Shown here one piece after another: positions 5,757 to 8,379 of a stretch of 8,379 bases of DNA. Each line of letters begins with the position of its first letter. Position 1 is the stretch's first letter. The position numbers were made by a program, and so were the translations under genes. Under the pieces are notes generated by a model. That model did not search any database. It was not told the origin of the DNA and was given only the letters and a program-made list of their open reading frames with translations. Source of the stretch: Nitrosomonadaceae bacterium (lineage in GTDB: Bacteria; Pseudomonadota; Gammaproteobacteria; Burkholderiales; Nitrosomonadaceae); assembly GCA_919902625.1 (NCBI GenBank), contig CAKKRO010000187.1, positions 1-8,379 on the forward strand. Reading direction: 5' to 3'.

Positions 5757-6346
5757 GCACAAAAAAACAACTTTGGCTGCTGGCCGGTGGAAATGGTGCA
5801 GGTAAAAGCACCTTTTACCGCACCCGATTAGCCAAAAAAGGTATTCCGTTTGTGAATGCCGACATCGTAGCCAAACTGCTTTATCCGCATGCCCCGGAAT
5901 CGCACAGTTACGATGCGGCCATACTAGCGCGACAGATGCGGTTACAATTGCTGCGGGAAGGCAGAAGCTTCTGCTTTGAAACCGTGTTCTCGCATCCCTC
6001 AAAAATTGATTTTGTCGCACAAGCCAAAACACTTGGCTATGAAATCATTCTGGCATTTATCCACCTAAGCGATGTTGCACTCAATCAGGCGCGCATAGCA
6101 CAGCGGGTAAGCGAAGGCGGACATTATGTTCCGGATGAGAAAGTGATCAGCCGGATTCCCAGAGAGTTAAAGCTTATCAAGCAAACACTGCCGTTATGCG
6201 ATCAGGTTTATATTCTGGATAATTCGCGCGCGGATAATCCTTTTCAGCAAGTTGCTGTCATCCGTAATGGTCAGATTAATTTTCTGCAACATGCCGCTCC
6301 CGATTGGGTCCAAGAATTATTGGCGGATTATTGGGCGGAAAAATAA
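5753..6346 (+). CDS. Zeta-toxin-like P-loop kinase
   Basis: The product has 197 residues and is a compact P-loop kinase of the zeta toxin family. The best-known members phosphorylate UDP-N-acetyl sugars and so poison cell-wall precursor supply; the actual substrate here is not shown. The Walker A motif is LLAGGNGAGKSTF (Gly12-Thr20, Lys18). NAD at 35-37 supplies the aspartate expected in the substrate site. FETVFSHPSK (about 75-84) follows. RIAQRVSEGGHYVPDEKVISR (from about 117) holds the Arg-rich, GGHxVP lid typical of zeta and related kinases. All key residues look intact, so the toxin is probably active. The TTG at 5753 is the only plausible start: an in-frame TGA lies at 5741-5743 and no ATG occurs before Walker A. 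TTG overlaps the antitoxin stop (TTGA), pointing to translational coupling and low toxin output. It converges on the metal-pump gene, 96 bp away. Confidence 0.9.
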   Translation: MSTKKQLWLLAGGNGAGKSTFYRTRLAKKGIPFVNADIVAKLLYPHAPESHSYDAAILARQMRLQLLREGRSFCFETVFSHPSKIDFVAQAKTLGYEIILAFIHLSDVALNQARIAQRVSEGGHYVPDEKVISRIPRELKLIKQTLPLCDQVYILDNSRADNPFQQVAVIRNGQINFLQHAAPDWVQELLADYWAEK

Positions 6347-6442
6347 AGCCCGCGACGAAAGCGACGGAAAAAAGAAATCCACGCCCGTTTAATGCGATTG
6401 CAATTGTAGAATAGCGTCCACAACATTGAATGGCGCGCTGGG

Positions 6443-8379
6443 TCATTTACTATCCCGGCGATGCACAAGGTGATACAGCACAGGTACAACCAGCAAAGAT
6501 AAAAGTGATTGCGAGAGTGTACTGCCGATCATTACCGTTGCCAGCGTGCGTTGCACTTCGGCACCGGTGCTGGTACTGAGCGCCATCGGCAAGAATCCGA
6601 GCGATTCCACCCAGGTCGTGATCAGTACCGGACGCAGCCTCAAGAGAGATCCGGTTCGGATGGACTCGTCCAGAGAAAAACCTTGTTGCCGCAGATCACG
6701 GATAAACGACAGCAGCACCAAGCCATCCAATACCGCTACCCCGGACATGGCGATGAATCCCACTCCGGCGGAAATCGACAGGGGGATATCGCGTAACCAC
6801 AGCGCTACAATGCCGCCGGTGATAGCCAGCGGAACCGCGCTGAACACCAGCAGGCTATCGCGAAAACTGCCGAGCATGGTGTACAGCAGGAAAAATACCA
6901 ATCCGAGCGCCAAGGGAATGACAATCTGCAAGCGCTCTGCCGCCATGATCAACTGCTCGAATTGCCCGCCCCACGACAACCAGTATCCGGCTGGAATTTT
7001 GATCTGCTTTTCGATGAGTTCTTCCGCTTCCATGACGAAAGAACCGATGTCCCGCCCGCGCACATTTGCAGTCACCACCACCCGGCGTTTGCCGTTTTCG
7101 CGGCTGATTTGATTGGGGCCTTTGACAATTTCGAGGTCGGCCACTTCGCCTAACGCAACGTAGATAGGCAAAGCGGCGGCTGGTGCATTCTGGCCACCCC
7201 CCATGTTCAACACAGGCAGTTTAATCGGCAACCGTCTGAGTGTTTCAATATCGCCGCGCAGTTGCTCGGGTAGCCGTACTTGCAGCTCGAAACGGCGATC
7301 GCCTTCAAAAACTAAACCGGCGGTCCTGCCACCGACCGCAATATTGATGGCATCTTGCACATCGCTGCCATTAAGGCCGTAGCGTGCCATTTTTGTCCGG
7401 TCCATCTGAATCGACAGCACCGGCAGGCCGGTGATCTGTTCCACCCGCACATCCGCTGCTCCGGGAACGGCTTTGATGATCTTTTCAATCCGTTCGGCAA
7501 GATTGAGCATGATGTCAAGGTCATCGCCAAACACTTTGACCGCGACATCCGCGCGCACCCCGGACAGCAGCTCGTTAAAGCGCATTTGTATCGGTTGCGT
7601 GAATTCATAATTGTTGCCCGGCACTTTCCGCACCGCTTGTTCCATGGCTGCGATCAACTCCTCTTTGTCGCGATACTTGCCGGACCATTCGGATTGCGGT
7701 TTTATGATAATGAAAATATCCGCGACGCTTGGCGGCATCGGATCGGTGGCAATTTCAGCCGTGCCAATTTTGGAAAATACCCGTTCGACTTCGGGAAATT
7801 TTTTGATCGTTTCTTCCAATTCATTCTGCATCTCAATGGCCGTGCTCAGGCTTGTGCCGGGAATGCGAATGGCATGCAATGCAATATCCTCTTCGTCGAG
7901 GCTGGGAATAAATTCACTGCCCATGCGCGTTGTCAGCAAGAGGGACAACGCCACGGTGACAACGGCAATGGTAACCGTCAATCCCTTGTTATTCATCGCG
8001 GTGTCCAACGCAGGGGCGTAGATTTTCTTGGCCCATAGCACGGTAGCCCCTTCTTTTTCCATCATTTTGCCGGAGAGAAACATGGCGACGGCCGCCGGTA
8101 CGAATGTTACCGAGAGAAATACGGCCCCCAATAACGCCAGCAGCACCGTGAAAGCCATCGGATGAAACATCTTGCCTTCCACTCCGGACAGCGCGAACAC
8201 CGGCAGATAGACCACCATGATAATAAGCTGCCCGAACAGCAATGCCTTCCTCACTTCCTTGGAGGCATCAAAGACGATTTCAAAGCGCTCGGCAGACGTC
8301 AATTCCCGCCCCAATCGCCCTTGCTCAAGCGCCAGCCGGCGAATACAGTTCTCGACAATGATGACGGCGCCGTCGACGA
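6443..8379 (-). CDS. Heavy-metal efflux RND pump, CzcA/CusA family, 5'-partial
   Basis: This is the inner-membrane proton-driven component of a tripartite heavy-metal exporter (pump, periplasmic adaptor, outer-membrane channel). The frame is open to the right edge (first full codon 8377-8375), so about 645 codons of a roughly 1040-residue protein are present; the TTG near 8314 is internal. The visible part begins in TM4 with VDGAVIIVEN, including the Asp (8374-8372) and Glu (8353-8351) that in CzcA form the proton relay. Then come TM5-6, the second periplasmic porter/docking region and TM7-12, ending TLSQSLLSLLVVPVLYHL and RR. The ATDPMPPS segment in the periplasmic half resembles divalent-cation pumps (Czc/Cnr/Ncc) more than copper/silver CusA, but the ion is uncertain. 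Deviations in the C-terminal membrane part are listed under findings. Adaptor and channel genes would be expected beyond the window. Confidence 0.93.
   Translation of the reverse strand, partial: VDGAVIIVENCIRRLALEQGRLGRELTSAERFEIVFDASKEVRKALLFGQLIIMVVYLPVFALSGVEGKMFHPMAFTVLLALLGAVFLSVTFVPAAVAMFLSGKMMEKEGATVLWAKKIYAPALDTAMNNKGLTVTIAVVTVALSLLLTTRMGSEFIPSLDEEDIALHAIRIPGTSLSTAIEMQNELEETIKKFPEVERVFSKIGTAEIATDPMPPSVADIFIIIKPQSEWSGKYRDKEELIAAMEQAVRKVPGNNYEFTQPIQMRFNELLSGVRADVAVKVFGDDLDIMLNLAERIEKIIKAVPGAADVRVEQITGLPVLSIQMDRTKMARYGLNGSDVQDAINIAVGGRTAGLVFEGDRRFELQVRLPEQLRGDIETLRRLPIKLPVLNMGGGQNAPAAALPIYVALGEVADLEIVKGPNQISRENGKRRVVVTANVRGRDIGSFVMEAEELIEKQIKIPAGYWLSWGGQFEQLIMAAERLQIVIPLALGLVFFLLYTMLGSFRDSLLVFSAVPLAITGGIVALWLRDIPLSISAGVGFIAMSGVAVLDGLVLLSFIRDLRQQGFSLDESIRTGSLLRLRPVLITTWVESLGFLPMALSTSTGAEVQRTLATVMIGSTLSQSLLSLLVVPVLYHLVHRRDSK

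Noticed and set aside
6347..6442. Possible bidirectional terminator between the toxin and pump genes
   Set aside because: There is an A-run (plus strand) and a short ATTGCAAT palindrome, but no GC-rich stem followed by a T-run on either strand; CGACG-AAAG-CGACG is a direct, not inverted, repeat.
7355..8038. 227-codon open frame on the plus strand inside the metal-pump gene
   Set aside because: It is antisense to a well-conserved RND pump, its composition looks like reverse-complement coding sequence and no family is recognisable.

Overview
The window is a piece of a Gram-negative, proteobacterial chromosome. The best guess is a betaproteobacterium of the Nitrosomonas/Nitrosospira kind. This rests on gene content (fused RlmKL, a VF530-type protein, a YbcJ-type S4 protein, a heavy-metal RND pump), moderately high GC and the style of the proteins. 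No marker gene proves the genus. Both edges cut through genes: a magnesium channel (MgtE) on the left and a CzcA/CusA-type metal efflux pump on the right.

Layout. Positions 1-1211 carry the 3' part of mgtE (+). Positions 1212-1802 are the accessory part. They hold a good sigma70-type promoter, then an AT-richer, promoterless 113-codon gene with its own RBS, followed directly by a 63-bp structure with the features of an integron attC site. A cassette boundary core (GTTAGAT) lies just upstream of the gene, and its six inner bases pair with the 5' end of the attC site, as expected for a circularised cassette. I read 1353-1776 as a lone integron gene cassette with no integrase in view, inserted between a resident promoter and an NADPH-dependent FMN reductase gene (1803-2462). 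Next come two small, translationally coupled genes for likely nucleic-acid-binding proteins (VF530-like, 2538-2789; YbcJ-like S4 protein, 2786-2998), and the 731-codon rlmKL gene (3075-5270) for a two-headed 23S rRNA methyltransferase.

Positions 5278-6346 are a compact toxin-antitoxin module. A promoter overlapped by a perfect 8+8 bp palindrome precedes a ParD-like antitoxin, whose stop codon overlaps the TTG start of a zeta-toxin-like P-loop kinase. The last 1.9 kb (minus strand, converging on the TA module) encode the C-terminal two thirds of a heavy-metal RND pump, probably for divalent cations such as Co/Zn/Cd.

The housekeeping genes (Mg2+ uptake, flavin reduction, rRNA modification) do not form one pathway. 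Points of interest are the single gene cassette with a trypco2-like product, the hybrid ParD-like/zeta pair with its operator, and several unusual residues in the membrane part of the metal pump. No tRNA, rRNA, CRISPR array, transposase or integrase is visible. No gene-free stretch exceeds about 165 bp.
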